From the NCBI GenBank assembly GCA_013373175.1, contig JABXII010000008.1, positions 78,009-142,008 on the forward strand: a stretch of 64,000 bases of DNA, read 5' to 3'. A program made the position numbers and the translations under genes. The DNA is from Campylobacteraceae bacterium (GTDB lineage Bacteria; Campylobacterota; Campylobacteria; Campylobacterales; Arcobacteraceae). Below the pieces are notes generated by a model that searched no databases, was not told the DNA's origin, and saw only the letters and a program-made list of their open reading frames with translations. Positions 31,155 to 39,453 of the stretch are shown here, piece by piece. Numbering within the stretch: position 1 is the first letter of the stretch; every line of letters starts with the position of its first letter.

Positions 31155-32219
31155 TTAAAAATATATCATTCTTACTGGTTCTGGCATTGGTTTATTAAAA
31201 TAGTATCCTTGCACATAATCAACGCCAATCTCTTTTATAGTATTTAGCTCATATGGTGTTTCAACGCCTTCTGCTAATATCTCAATACCATTTTCTCTAG
31301 CAAGGTTAAACAAAGCCTTGTAAACAGAACGTTTTAATTCATCATTATTTATATTTGAGATGATGTTTCTATCTACTTTTATGATATCCGGCTTTAATTC
31401 TATAATCATATTTAAACTAGAATAACCTTCTCCCACATCATCAAGAGCTATTTTAAAACCTTGAGCTCTATAAAATTCTAATATTTTTTTTAGATGTTTT
31501 TGATCTTTTATGCTTTCAGTTTCTACAACTTCAAATACAATATTAGAAGTATCAAACTCCAATTGTTTTGCCCATTTAACTGTTGAATTAAGACAAAACT
31601 CTGGGTCATAAATAGAAGTAGGAAGAAAGTTTATAAATACTTTTTGCTGTATTTTTTTAGTAGCTGCTGTTTTTAAAGCACTTTCTCTACAAAGTCTATC
31701 AAGGTTAAAGTTCATATCATTTCTAGTAGATTTTTCAAATAACTCATTTGGATAGATTAAACTTCCATCAGGTCTAACCCCTCTAACTAAACTTTCATAT
31801 CCATATATTTGGTCTGTCTTTATATCTATTATTGCTTGAAAATGTGAAGTTAAAGATTGATTTTTTATTACATCAAAAAACTCTTCATCTTCAATCATAT
31901 TTATATATCTTTGAAGTGGTTTTGCATTTAGTACTGATTTATAAGATAAACCTTCATTGTTATAATCAATAAAAAGTTTTATATCTTCTGTTTCTAAAGA
32001 GTTAAATGTCGTTTCAATGGCATCAATATTTTCATAAAAGAACTCTTTTGTATCTGCAACTTCAATATAGACTATATCTTCAATCTTTTCAAAGTTTAAA
32101 TTTAGTTTTTTCAAAAATATTTTTACTTTTGAAATAAGTTCATCAAATTCACTTATAAAATAAATTTTTGAAGGGTTTTTACTAAATTCATATTTTATAT
32201 TACATCTATTACAAGGCAT
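31155..32219 (-). CDS. EAL-domain c-di-GMP phosphodiesterase
   Basis: 354 residues. The N-terminal ~110 residues begin with MPCNRCNIKYEF, a CxxC pair that could bind a metal, followed by an uncharacterised alpha/beta region. The EAL domain occupies ~125-350: YESLVRG (ESL in place of EAL, catalytic Glu kept), FINFLP (Asn), FEVVETE, ALDDVGEGYSS (Asp pair), IIKVDR (Lys), ILAEGVET and YVQGYYF. All metal and catalytic positions are present, so it is probably an active cytosolic phosphodiesterase. Sits between pdxH and the UbiB-type gene in the long run. Confidence 0.9.
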   Translation of the reverse strand: MPCNRCNIKYEFSKNPSKIYFISEFDELISKVKIFLKKLNLNFEKIEDIVYIEVADTKEFFYENIDAIETTFNSLETEDIKLFIDYNNEGLSYKSVLNAKPLQRYINMIEDEEFFDVIKNQSLTSHFQAIIDIKTDQIYGYESLVRGVRPDGSLIYPNELFEKSTRNDMNFNLDRLCRESALKTAATKKIQQKVFINFLPTSIYDPEFCLNSTVKWAKQLEFDTSNIVFEVVETESIKDQKHLKKILEFYRAQGFKIALDDVGEGYSSLNMIIELKPDIIKVDRNIISNINNDELKRSVYKALFNLARENGIEILAEGVETPYELNTIKEIGVDYVQGYYFNKPMPEPVRMIYF

Positions 32220-32228
32220 ATTTTTCCT

Positions 32229-32870
32229 TTATGGTTCTAATCTATAAATATCCCATTCTTGATTTTCATTTAATTCATATACGAATCTATCATGAAGCCT
32301 ATTTAATCCACCTTGCCAAAACTCAAAGTATGTTGGAACTATTTGATAACCACCCCAAAATGAGGGAAAAGGTATCTCCCCTTTAGAAAACTTCTTTCTC
32401 ATTTCATCAAACTTTGATTCTAATACACTTCTTGAGTTTACTACTTGGCTTTGGTGTGAAACCCAAGCTCCAAGTTGACTTCCTTTTGGTCTTGATAAAA
32501 AATATTTCATTGAAGCACTTTTTGAAATCTTTTTGATTGTACCTTCTATTCTTACTTGTCTTTCAAGTCCTAGCCAAGCAAAGTGTGCAGAGATATTTGG
32601 GTTTTCATCAATATGTTGTGATTTTCTACTTTTATAGTTTGAAAAAAACACAAACCCATTTTCGTCATACATTTTAAGTAATACTGTTCTTTGTGTTGGT
32701 TTTAAGTCAATTCCAACTGTACTTAGTGTAAATGCATTTGGTTCTATAAGTTCAGCATCTAAAGCTTGATTAAACCATTTTTCGAATTGTTTAAAAGGAG
32801 TCTCTTCTAAGTCTTCTTTATGCAATCCTTTTGAAACATATTCTTGTCTCATTTTTGAGATATCAGGCAT
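32229..32870 (-). CDS. pdxH: Pyridoxine/pyridoxamine 5'-phosphate oxidase PdxH
   Basis: 213 residues, standard PdxH length. Sequence features: MRQEYVSKGLHKEDLEETPFKQFEKW, RTVLLKMYDENGFVFFSNYKSRK (FMN site), GSQLGAWVSHQSQVV, FWGGYQIVPTYFEFWQGGLNRLHDR, the family signature. Makes PLP from PNP or PMP with FMN and O2. Flanked by a small phasin-like gene and the EAL gene, with thiamine and chelatase genes just upstream. PLP made here is also the likely ligand of the two MocR proteins in this window. Confidence 0.95.
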   Translation of the reverse strand: MPDISKMRQEYVSKGLHKEDLEETPFKQFEKWFNQALDAELIEPNAFTLSTVGIDLKPTQRTVLLKMYDENGFVFFSNYKSRKSQHIDENPNISAHFAWLGLERQVRIEGTIKKISKSASMKYFLSRPKGSQLGAWVSHQSQVVNSRSVLESKFDEMRKKFSKGEIPFPSFWGGYQIVPTYFEFWQGGLNRLHDRFVYELNENQEWDIYRLEP

Positions 32871-32879
32871 AAAAATCCT

Positions 32880-33146
32880 TTATTTTCTAAGCTCTTCTTT
32901 TAACTTTTTTAAGTCTTTTTTTGTAGCTAAGTCTAAATCTTCAATTACTTCTTTTATTAAAGATTTGATTTGTTTTTTAACTCTTTTATCTTCTACTTTA
33001 CCTTTTTTCTCTAATGACTTTAAAAACTCTTTGGCATCAGATTTTTTGATTTTTCCATTTTTTTCTAAAGTTTTTATTTCATCTTCTACTTTTTGTCTAA
33101 CTATTACAGCAGCACCAAGACCAGAGTAAATTAATTCTTTAAACAT
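32880..33146 (-). CDS. Small lysine-rich coiled-coil protein (phasin-like)
   Basis: 88 residues. A short hydrophobic start (FKELIYSGLGAAVIVRQKVEDEI) is followed by a highly charged, heptad-like helical region (LEKKGKVEDKRVKKQIKSLI) ending KDLKKLKEELRK. This resembles short phasin-like coiled-coil proteins, but I cannot assign a family with certainty. Ten bases before pdxH; AGGAG-like site before the ATG. No predicted enzymatic motif. Confidence 0.7.
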   Translation of the reverse strand: MFKELIYSGLGAAVIVRQKVEDEIKTLEKNGKIKKSDAKEFLKSLEKKGKVEDKRVKKQIKSLIKEVIEDLDLATKKDLKKLKEELRK

Positions 33147-33231
33147 TATAGCTCCTTTAAATTTTTATACTTAGATTATATATTATAATGGATTTTATTA
33201 GATAAAGTAGAATCTTTGTAGTAAAAAAATG

Positions 33232-33606
33232 TTAGTTTATAACAAAAGGGCGATTTATATCATGAAGAACAATCTCTTCTATCTTTTCAGACTTCCCAAA
33301 ATGTGGTAATAGTTTAAACATTATATTTTTGTGTTCTTCTCTTAACTCTTCAATAAGATTTGGAATATCACTTGTTACATGTTTCCCCGAATTTAAAAAA
33401 TAAGGATACAAAACAATCTCTCTTGCTCCATTTATTATAAACTCTGTAACAACACTTTTTATATCTGGACTTGCAAGTTCTAAAAAGGCAGCTTTTTTTA
33501 ATCCATATTTATTATCTTTATGTGAAATTTCTTCAACTAATTGTATAAACTCTTGGTTTGATTCTTCTTTTTTACTACCATGGGCTACAAAAATTATTGC
33601 TCTCAT
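33232..33606 (-). CDS. CbiX/SirB-type sirohydrochlorin chelatase family protein
   Basis: 124-residue single-domain class II chelatase of the small CbiX type. N-terminal IIFVAHGSKKEESNQEF with the metal-binding His, and REIVLYPYFLNSGKHVTSDIP with the second active-site His. Inserts Co or Fe into sirohydrochlorin in siroheme or cobalamin synthesis; as a half-length form it would work as a dimer. ATGA overlap with thiE upstream. Which metal is inserted cannot be told. Confidence 0.88.
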   Translation of the reverse strand: MRAIIFVAHGSKKEESNQEFIQLVEEISHKDNKYGLKKAAFLELASPDIKSVVTEFIINGAREIVLYPYFLNSGKHVTSDIPNLIEELREEHKNIMFKLLPHFGKSEKIEEIVLHDINRPFVIN

Positions 33607-34232
33607 TTTTTGCCTTTAAAAATATTATTATATTCTATGCACTTTTGTTTAATATCTTTACTTTTAAAGATATCACTTATAACTGCAACCATATTAGCAC
33701 CTTCATTTATAAGTATATTAGCATTTTTACTTGTAATGCCACCTATAACACAAACTGGAATGCTAAGCTTTTCTTTTGCTTCTTTTATTACTTCTTTATT
33801 TACGACTGCTGCATTTGGTTTTGTAGAAGAAGGGAAGAATGACCCAAAAGCAACATAGTTAGCACCTTTGTCTTCCATACTTTTTGCTAATTGTAAGTCT
33901 CCATAACAAGAAACACCTAAAATGCCTTTGTACTCTTTTCTTATTTCTTCTACTCTATGATGATCACTTCTTCCAACATGCAGTCCATCACAATTTAGTT
34001 TTATTGCGAGTTTAACTCTATCATTTAAAACAAATAAAGCATTATATTTTCTACAAAGTTCTTGTAGATTTAAAATTAACTCTTCTATCTCTTTATCTTG
34101 TGAAATCTTATCTCTTAGTTGAATTATTGTTGCTCCACCTTTTAAGGCTTCTTCAATTTGCGTTAAAATAGTATTTTTAGGTGTTAAATTATCATCACTA
34201 ATTACATATAAACCATTTAAATTTATAGACAT
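33603..34232 (-). CDS. thiE: Thiamine-phosphate synthase ThiE
   Basis: 209-residue TIM-barrel enzyme that joins HMP-PP and thiazole phosphate to thiamine phosphate. Seen: IIQLRDKISQDKEI, FVLNDRVKLAIKLNCDGLHVGRSD, ILGVSCYGDLQLA, YVAFGSFFPSSTKP (pyrophosphate/Ser loop) and VCVIGGITSKNA. Overlaps thiD by ten bases and cbiX by four, so all three are co-translated. No thiC or thiG occurs in this window. Confidence 0.95.
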   Translation of the reverse strand: MSINLNGLYVISDDNLTPKNTILTQIEEALKGGATIIQLRDKISQDKEIEELILNLQELCRKYNALFVLNDRVKLAIKLNCDGLHVGRSDHHRVEEIRKEYKGILGVSCYGDLQLAKSMEDKGANYVAFGSFFPSSTKPNAAVVNKEVIKEAKEKLSIPVCVIGGITSKNANILINEGANMVAVISDIFKSKDIKQKCIEYNNIFKGKK

Positions 34233-35002
34233 TCTTTACCTTTTTTATGTGCAATTGGTCCTTTTCCATGACCTATATTTGGTGCATTTAAAATTGCTTG
34301 ATATATAAACTCTTTTGAGATTTTAATTGCTTCTTCTAATGATTTACCTAAAGCTATATTTGCAGCAATTGCACTTGAAAAACTGCAACCTGTACCGTGA
34401 TTACTTGAAGTTTCAATAAACTTTGTATAAAAAACTTTTTTTTCTTTATTATCAATGAAAGTATCCATACTTAAATCTTCTTCATCTTTTTTTACAATGT
34501 CATTTTTTATAACTACTTTACAAGGTAGTTTAGAAATGTTTTCAATAGCTTTTTCATTTAAAACATCATAATTAAATAGTGCCTTTGCTTCATATAAATT
34601 AGGAGTAATAATATCTACATAAGCAAATAGAGTTTTTAGATTTTCAATTGCATCATCATTTAAAAGTTTTGAACCAGCTTTTGAAATAAAAACTGGGTCA
34701 AATACAATCGGAATATCTAAATCTTTTATAGTTTCTCTTACTGTATCAATAATCTCGTTTGAAAAAAGCATTCCTATTTTTATAGCGCTTACTTCAAAAT
34801 CCTCTAAAACTCTTTGTATTTGTTCTTGCACAAATGAAGGAGAAATCTCTTGAATATTTGTAACTCCTTGAGTATTTTGAGCTGTTAAAACAGTAATTGC
34901 ACTACATCCAAAAGTGTCAAAGGCTTCAAAAGTCTTCAAATCAGCTTGAATTCCAGCTCCACCACTACTATCACTTCCAGCAATTGAAAGTACTACTTTC
35001 AT
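34223..35002 (-). CDS. thiD: Hydroxymethylpyrimidine (phosphate) kinase ThiD
   Basis: 259-residue ribokinase-fold enzyme that phosphorylates HMP and HMP-P for thiamine synthesis. Motifs: SIAGSDSSGGAGIQADLKTF at the N-terminus, VFDPVFISKAGSKLL, DIITPNLYEAKALF, and the anion-hole/catalytic Asp-type loop ETSSNHGTGCSFSSAIAANIA. Begins the thiD-thiE-cbiX group; a 71-base gap separates it from the DUF3833 gene upstream. Confidence 0.95.
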   Translation of the reverse strand: MKVVLSIAGSDSSGGAGIQADLKTFEAFDTFGCSAITVLTAQNTQGVTNIQEISPSFVQEQIQRVLEDFEVSAIKIGMLFSNEIIDTVRETIKDLDIPIVFDPVFISKAGSKLLNDDAIENLKTLFAYVDIITPNLYEAKALFNYDVLNEKAIENISKLPCKVVIKNDIVKKDEEDLSMDTFIDNKEKKVFYTKFIETSSNHGTGCSFSSAIAANIALGKSLEEAIKISKEFIYQAILNAPNIGHGKGPIAHKKGKECL

Positions 35003-35073
35003 AAAAATCCTTCATTTTTTTGCATATTGTCTTGAAGTTTGACTTTAAAGCTATTTAAAATATTTATTAAAAA

Positions 35074-35631
35074 TTATTTTTTAGGGAAATCTTTTATTAT
35101 TGTAATAACTAGTTCTCCAACTGTAAAGCCAAACTTTTTCATTTTTGAGTGGTTTATAATTACACCATCTTCTTGTAAATGAAGCCAGTCTTTTACACTA
35201 ATATCTATAGTGCTATCATTATAAGGAACTCTCATTACATAATCCATCATAACTGTATTCCCTAAAGCTTGCATTTTAGCAGTTCCTACTATATCTCCAG
35301 CTGTTGCATCAAAAGTTTTTTCACCTGTAGGTACTAACTTCCAAACTCTTGTAAGCTCCTCTCCATCATCATAAAGAAACTCTTCATTTAAAGTTCCAAC
35401 ACCATTTTCATCCCAAGAACCAATAAGAGTTCCCTTAAAAGTTCTAATAATCTTTCCAGATCTGTTTTTAACTAATCCATAAGCAGTTAGTTTACCGTTA
35501 AAATACTCTTGAGGTACAAACTCTGGGCTTTTGTTTTTAAAATCTTCTATTTGCATTTTGCTACATCCTGTAAAAAATAAAATTGCTAAAGCAATTAAAA
35601 ATATGCTAAAAAATCTATTTAAATTTTTCAT
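35074..35631 (-). CDS. DUF3833 family lipoprotein
   Basis: 185 residues with lipoprotein signal (FSIFLIALAILFFTGCSK, lipobox FTGC). The mature part, EYFNGKLTAYGLVKNRSGKI ... GTLIGSWDENGVGTLNEEFLYDDGEELTRVW, matches DUF3833, a beta-rich lipocalin-like domain regularly encoded with CFA-synthase-like and DUF1365 genes. Probably a membrane-anchored periplasmic factor in lipid modification. ATGA overlap with the CFA-like gene. Function unknown. Confidence 0.87.
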   Translation of the reverse strand: MKNLNRFFSIFLIALAILFFTGCSKMQIEDFKNKSPEFVPQEYFNGKLTAYGLVKNRSGKIIRTFKGTLIGSWDENGVGTLNEEFLYDDGEELTRVWKLVPTGEKTFDATAGDIVGTAKMQALGNTVMMDYVMRVPYNDSTIDISVKDWLHLQEDGVIINHSKMKKFGFTVGELVITIIKDFPKK

Positions 35632-36854
35632 GCCACTAGTCCTTTATTTAAATTTATGTTTTCATATCTTGTAAATACTAGTTGAACAAGATTGATATTT
35701 CTTGTTAAGAATCCAGCTTCACAATAACAAAGATACATCTTCCACATTCTGATAAAGTATTCATCAAAACCTAACTTTTGAACTTCATCAAGATTGTCTA
35801 AAAAGTTTTTATGCCAAACATTTAGTGTTTTTGCATAATGTTCAGTGAACTCTTCCATATGAAGTAAATTTAATTTTGTATGTTTAGTTGTTGTTTCAAG
35901 TATTTTTCCAACACTAGGAAGATGTCCTCCTGGGAAAATATACTTTTGAATAAAGTCTGTTCCTTTTGAATATGAATCATATCTTTGGTCAGGCATTGTA
36001 ATTATTTGCATAACTAAAACACCACTTGGGTTTAATAAACTTTGGCATTTTTTAAAGAAAACATCAAAATACTCACGCCCAACAGCTTCAAACATTTCAA
36101 CTGCAATAATTGCATCAAATTGCCCTTGCATATCTCTATAATCTTTAAGCATAATGTTTATAGACTCTTCTATTTTATGCTCTTTAAATCTATTTTCACA
36201 AAGCTTTTTTTGTTCTTTTGAAAGGGTTAAAGTAGTTACTTCACATTCATATTTTTTTACTAAATGCATAGCCATAGCTCCCCAACCAGAACCAATTTCT
36301 AGAACCTTTGAACCTTTTTTTAAATTTAGTTTTTTTGCTAAAATATCTAGTTTTCTATTTTGAGCTTCAAATAAATCTTCATTTTCATTTTGAAAAACTG
36401 CAGCAGAGTACATCATCGTATCATCAAGCATAAGTTTAAAGAAATCATTTGATAAATCATAGTGTTCTTGAATATTTTTCTGTGCTCTTGTTTTAGAATT
36501 TTTTCTAAGAAGATGTTTCATTTTATTAAAAAATGGAAATAGGTTATATAAACTAAAACTCTTTTCATCTTCACTTTTTGTTTGAAGTTCACTTGAATTT
36601 AAAAGAGCAATTTTTATTAATGAAGTTAAATCATCACAATCAAAATCTTTGTCCATATAGCTTTCTGCAAAACCAATATCTCCATAGAAAGTTAATCTTT
36701 TAAAAAGGTTTCCATTGTTTAAAACTAATGTTGCTTTTGGATAAGTCTTGTCTCCATAGGTTTTAACTTCACCATTACTAAAGTGAACTTCTAAGTCACC
36801 TCTTTTTATTTTAGATAGAAATTTATCTCCTATTTTGTTCCATAAAGTTTCCAT
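35628..36854 (-). CDS. Cyclopropane-fatty-acyl-phospholipid-synthase-like methyltransferase
   Basis: 408 residues. SAM-binding motif KVLEIGSGWGAMAMHLVKKY near 183-202, preceded by NIQEHYDLSNDFFKLMLDD, as in CFA synthases; AVEMFEAVGREYF and QKYIFPGGHLPSV also fit. However, three of the bicarbonate-site residues of E. coli Cfa are changed: Cys139 aligns with Ala151 (MMYSAAVF), His266 with Gln283 (VMQIITM), Tyr317 with His348 (NVWHKNF); Glu239 is kept as Glu256. It methylates an unsaturated acyl chain, but ring closure may differ. Coupled to DUF1365 and DUF3833 genes, so I do not use the symbol cfa. Confidence 0.9.
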   Translation of the reverse strand: METLWNKIGDKFLSKIKRGDLEVHFSNGEVKTYGDKTYPKATLVLNNGNLFKRLTFYGDIGFAESYMDKDFDCDDLTSLIKIALLNSSELQTKSEDEKSFSLYNLFPFFNKMKHLLRKNSKTRAQKNIQEHYDLSNDFFKLMLDDTMMYSAAVFQNENEDLFEAQNRKLDILAKKLNLKKGSKVLEIGSGWGAMAMHLVKKYECEVTTLTLSKEQKKLCENRFKEHKIEESINIMLKDYRDMQGQFDAIIAVEMFEAVGREYFDVFFKKCQSLLNPSGVLVMQIITMPDQRYDSYSKGTDFIQKYIFPGGHLPSVGKILETTTKHTKLNLLHMEEFTEHYAKTLNVWHKNFLDNLDEVQKLGFDEYFIRMWKMYLCYCEAGFLTRNINLVQLVFTRYENINLNKGLVA

Positions 36855-37594
36855 CAGTATCTCCTTACTGTATCTTTTTCAATTGGTTTATTCCATTTTA
36901 AACCTAATAATTTAAGTTTTATACTTTGATATATTGTTCTTGTAACAACCCAAAAAGTTAAGAATGTATGTTTAAAGAATATACTTCTTAAATTTTTAGT
37001 TGTAAACTCTTTAGCTTTTGCTGTGAAATTAGATGTTAATTTTTTCTTTTCATCTTCAAAAAGAGTTATACCTAGATTTAAATCTTTTTCATTATAAACT
37101 AATGTAAATTCATAGTCTCCATCTCTTTTGAAAAATGGAGAAACATACATATCTTTTTTAGTTCTACCTTTATAAATTTTGTTATTTGAGCTTGTAAGCT
37201 CTACAGGGTAGATTACTCTTCCTCCATTGTAATTATGCACTTCTGCAATAAGAAAGCTTGGTTTATTGTCTTCAAAAAGAATTAATGCACTAATTGGATT
37301 AAAAACAAAACCTGCAATTCTTGGAAGAGTTAAGAATCTCATCTTTTGTGTTGGTTTAATTGCAAAACTTTTTAGTAAGAAATCTATATTTTTTAAAAAG
37401 TCTTCTTTGTTTCCGAAGTGGTCTTTTGAATAAAATGAGAATAGGTTAAATTTATTATATGAAAAAACTTTATTTTTAATATCTTTAATAGATGATAAAT
37501 CAATATCAAGCATAAAAAATTTATATTTAAAACTATGCTCTTTAGGAAGAAATCTTTTATGATAAATCATTCCATCAAAAATTAAATGTTTCAT
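36854..37594 (-). CDS. DUF1365 family protein
   Basis: 246 residues of DUF1365, a family almost always next to FAD-oxidoreductase and CFA-like genes. Seen: HLIFDGMIYHKRFLPKEHSF at the start, RFLTLPRIAGFVFNPISALIL, and EVHNYNGGRVIYPVEL. No catalytic residues are known. ATG 37594 makes an ATGA overlap with the FAD gene; a GTG three codons earlier is less likely. Its stop shares a base with the next start (TGATG). Role presumed in unusual fatty acid synthesis. Confidence 0.87.
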   Translation of the reverse strand: MKHLIFDGMIYHKRFLPKEHSFKYKFFMLDIDLSSIKDIKNKVFSYNKFNLFSFYSKDHFGNKEDFLKNIDFLLKSFAIKPTQKMRFLTLPRIAGFVFNPISALILFEDNKPSFLIAEVHNYNGGRVIYPVELTSSNNKIYKGRTKKDMYVSPFFKRDGDYEFTLVYNEKDLNLGITLFEDEKKKLTSNFTAKAKEFTTKNLRSIFFKHTFLTFWVVTRTIYQSIKLKLLGLKWNKPIEKDTVRRY

Positions 37595-38841
37595 AATTGG
37601 CACCCAAACTCTTTTGCTATAGTATTTGCACTATATAATCCATCTTCATGGAAACCATATCTCCAGTATGCTCCTGCATAATAAGTATTATTTTTCCCAT
37701 TTATAAGCTCTCTTCTCTCTTGTGCCTTTATGGCTTTTAAATCAAATTGAGGATGGGAATAGTTAATCTTTTCAATTATATTATCTAAATTTTGTGTTTC
37801 ATTTAAAGAAACAAAATACTCTTTTTCTTTTTTTAGATTTTGTAAAGTATTTAACCAATAAGAAAGAGTTACATTGTCTTCTTTTCCATCTGTTTTGTAA
37901 TTCCAAGCTGCATAGGCTTTTTTATTAGGGAATAAAGCTTTTGTATCAGTATGTAAAACAGCATCGTTATCTTTGTATTTAAAACTTAATAAAATATCTG
38001 TTTCATCATTGCTTGGTTTTTCTAACATTGCAAATGCATCAGGGGCATGCATTGCTAAAATCACTTTATCATAAACTGATTCACCTAAATCATTATGCAC
38101 TAAAATCACTTTATCTTTTTCTCTTCTTATATATTTTACAGTAGAGTTAGTGTAGATTTTCCCAGAAATCTCATTGGCAATTTTATTTACATAATTTATT
38201 GAACCACCACTTACAGTAAGCCATTGATGGTGAGTATCAACTCCTAATAAGCCATGATTTTTAAAAAAGTTTAAAAAAGCTCTTGCCGGAAATTCATTCA
38301 TTTTTTTAGTAGGTGTTGACCAAATTGATGCTCCCATAGGAATAATATATCTGTCTTTAAAATATTTTGAATAGGGCTTTAAATACTCTCCTAAGCTTAA
38401 GTCTAAGTCTTCACTATCGTTTTGTAAATCTTCATTTGCTTTTTTATTAAATTTCAAAATATCTTTAATCATAATGTAATGACTTGGGTTAAATAGATTT
38501 TTCTTTTGGAAGAACATCCCTTTTAAATCTTGACCATTGTAAGCTGTATTAGATTTTGTATCCCAAAATGCAAAACTCATATCAGAGTTCTCAATTTTTA
38601 CATCTAATTCTTCAAATAATTTTGTTAATAAAGGGTAAGTTTCATGGTTAAATACTAAAAATCCAGTATCAACACCAAACTCTTTGTTATCTTCCTTCAC
38701 AAAAGTAGTTCTTGCATGACCACCTAGTCTTGAACTTTTTTCATAAAGGTCAACGTGATGTTTTTTGCTTAATAAATATGCAGAGCCTAAGCCACTAATT
38801 CCAGCTCCTAGAACTGCTATTTTTAATCTTTTTTCTTTCAT
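37591..38841 (-). CDS. FAD-dependent amine-oxidase-like oxidoreductase
   Basis: 416 residues. N-terminal FAD dinucleotide motif IAVLGAGISGLGSAYLLSKK and DLYEKSSRLGGHARTTF, then GVDTGFLVFNHETYPLLTKLF, the pattern of the COG2907-type NAD/FAD-binding proteins of this gene cluster; C-terminal AGAYWRYGFHEDGLYSA closes the FAD site. Likely a desaturase or oxidase of lipid acyl chains, by association with the CFA-like methyltransferase. ATGA overlaps at both ends show tight coupling. Substrate not proven. Confidence 0.88.
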   Translation of the reverse strand: MKEKRLKIAVLGAGISGLGSAYLLSKKHHVDLYEKSSRLGGHARTTFVKEDNKEFGVDTGFLVFNHETYPLLTKLFEELDVKIENSDMSFAFWDTKSNTAYNGQDLKGMFFQKKNLFNPSHYIMIKDILKFNKKANEDLQNDSEDLDLSLGEYLKPYSKYFKDRYIIPMGASIWSTPTKKMNEFPARAFLNFFKNHGLLGVDTHHQWLTVSGGSINYVNKIANEISGKIYTNSTVKYIRREKDKVILVHNDLGESVYDKVILAMHAPDAFAMLEKPSNDETDILLSFKYKDNDAVLHTDTKALFPNKKAYAAWNYKTDGKEDNVTLSYWLNTLQNLKKEKEYFVSLNETQNLDNIIEKINYSHPQFDLKAIKAQERRELINGKNNTYYAGAYWRYGFHEDGLYSANTIAKEFGCQL

Positions 38842-39377
38842 TTGTATCTTCCATTTTTATCTTGTTTTGTAAATATTAATTTTGATGTGTCCATATAATT
38901 ATCTATAAATTTAATAAGCTTATTTAATTTTTTTTCTTCCATAAATGGGGTTCTATGCATAATCCATAGATTTTTCATCTTCTTATCACTCATAATTGCT
39001 GTTTCATAAGATTTATCTAAATAAATAATTCTATACTCTTTTGTAAAAATCCAATAATATGTTTTATCAAGTACTGCTAAATTGTCTTCTAACTGTGGTT
39101 CAACAATTCCATTGTAAGAAATAAGTTCTCCACCGATTTCATATTGGAAACATCTATTAAAAACTTTTAATTTATTATCTTCTAATTGTTTATATTCAAC
39201 TGTTGCAGCTACACAGTTTTCTTCAAATTTATTATAAGTTCTTGCAATTTCATACCAAAGCCCAGAAAAATTTTTAGGACTGACATATTTAACGGGCTTT
39301 GGTTCTTTATATTCAAAAGAAGTTTGAGATGCGAGTAGTAGGGAAACTAAACATAGTGTTAAAAATATTGATTTCAT
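38838..39377 (-). CDS. Secreted lipocalin family protein
   Basis: 179 residues. Lipocalin signature FSGLWYEIARTYNKFEENC near 40 and the WIMHRTPFMEEKKLNKLIKF C-terminal part. The N-terminus (SIFLTLCLVSLLLAS|QTSFE) is a Sec signal without a proper lipobox, unlike the lipoprotein lipocalin at 22084, so this one is probably soluble in the periplasm. Encoded with lipid-modifying enzymes, it may carry fatty acids or lysophospholipid for them (inference). Confidence 0.87.
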   Translation of the reverse strand: MKSIFLTLCLVSLLLASQTSFEYKEPKPVKYVSPKNFSGLWYEIARTYNKFEENCVAATVEYKQLEDNKLKVFNRCFQYEIGGELISYNGIVEPQLEDNLAVLDKTYYWIFTKEYRIIYLDKSYETAIMSDKKMKNLWIMHRTPFMEEKKLNKLIKFIDNYMDTSKLIFTKQDKNGRYK

Positions 39378-39453
39378 AACAAACTCCTTTCAACATACAT
39401 TTTATAGGTTAATGAAGGATTTTTGTATATAAAAAATGTTAATTAATAAACTA

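Noticed and set aside
33558..33858. Two overlapping plus-strand frames opposite cbiX and thiE
   Set aside because: Both are shadows of well-recognised minus-strand enzymes; their Phe/Tyr/Ile-rich content reflects reversed AT-rich codons.
35628..36854. Plain cfa annotation
   Set aside because: Bicarbonate-site residues are replaced, so the specific cyclopropane function is not supported.
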